Shown one piece after another: positions 63,877 through 64,000 of a stretch of DNA of 64,000 bases. The DNA comes from Pirellulales bacterium (GTDB lineage Bacteria > Planctomycetota > Planctomycetia > Pirellulales > JAEUIK01). The stretch lies in NCBI GenBank assembly GCA_019745975.1, contig JAIESQ010000045.1, positions 104,599 to 168,598 on the forward strand, in the 5' to 3' direction. The first letter of the stretch is position 1; the number at the start of each line of letters is the position of its first letter. A model generated the notes under the pieces. It made no database searches and was not told the DNA's origin. It saw only the letters and a program-made list of their open reading frames with translations. Position numbers and translations under genes: made by a program.

Positions 63877-64000
63877 GCCGTGCCCTGTGGTTTCGCGTTT
63901 GAGTCTCTCACGTCATCCGTGCCATCCGGTGTGCCAGGCAAAGCTTGGTTGTTCTTGTCAGTTGAAAGGTACTGATCATGGCACTTGCTCGTTCACCATG

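Overview
The window reads as chromosomal DNA of a high-GC planctomycete, most likely of the Pirellulales type. I infer this from family signatures, not from a database search: a DUF1559-domain protein, a Tat-exported DUF1501 protein, a PEP-CTERM protein, an arylsulfatase, small membrane proteins starting with an NPYxAP motif, a neutral-ceramidase-like hydrolase and a mannose-6-phosphate-isomerase-like cupin paired with a TIM-barrel isomerase. No rRNA, tRNA, phage, transposase or CRISPR array was found.

Layout. 0-9 kb: end of a metallopeptidase gene overlapping a WecA/MraY-type lipid-phosphate glycosyltransferase gene, a HEAT-repeat lipoprotein, an ECF sigma factor overlapping its membrane partner, two exported proteins and a fatty-acid desaturase. 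9-17 kb: SRPBCC protein, HtrA-type protease, then a tight four-gene run (OPA-type transporter, nucleotidyltransferase, core-MetE-like methyltransferase, sulfatase). 17-24 kb (minus strand): two coupled AI-2E-type permeases and a signalling cluster of two histidine kinases, three single-domain response regulators and a hemerythrin-like protein. 24-36 kb: prolyl oligopeptidase, PTS enzyme I, a split thiamine-diphosphate decarboxylase, a GT39-like/TPR membrane protein, a ceramidase-like hydrolase and a SelA-like PLP enzyme. 36-40 kb: succinate dehydrogenase sdhC-sdhA-sdhB. 40-50 kb: sugar isomerase pair, DUF2585 protein, PI-PLC-like protein, then about 3 kb of repeat-rich DNA with a frameshifted PEP-CTERM gene, a DUF1501 protein and a small c-type cytochrome. 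50-64 kb: ABC-F ATPase, a GNAT / lysine-2,3-aminomutase / ATP-grasp run, DEAD-box helicase, CoxG-like protein, a GGDEF regulator with a decayed HD-GYP domain, a GMC oxidoreductase divergent from a carotenoid oxygenase, and a small NPYxAP protein.

The most unusual thing is a family of short palindromic elements, called family A here. Five full copies (136-137 bp) are bounded by CTAGAAGC...GCTTCTAG and carry a two-hairpin core. Three of them lie inside coding sequences, between a well-placed Shine-Dalgarno/ATG and the hydrophobic core of a signal peptide. In each of these, removing 132 bp (44 codons) and keeping one CTAG restores a continuous reading frame; in two of the three it gives a textbook signal peptide directly. 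A fourth exported protein has a compound repeat insertion in the same position. The element therefore looks like a non-autonomous, CTAG-targeted insertion that keeps the reading frame in both orientations. At least six other palindromic or tandem repeat families crowd the region from 40.5 to 47.9 kb.
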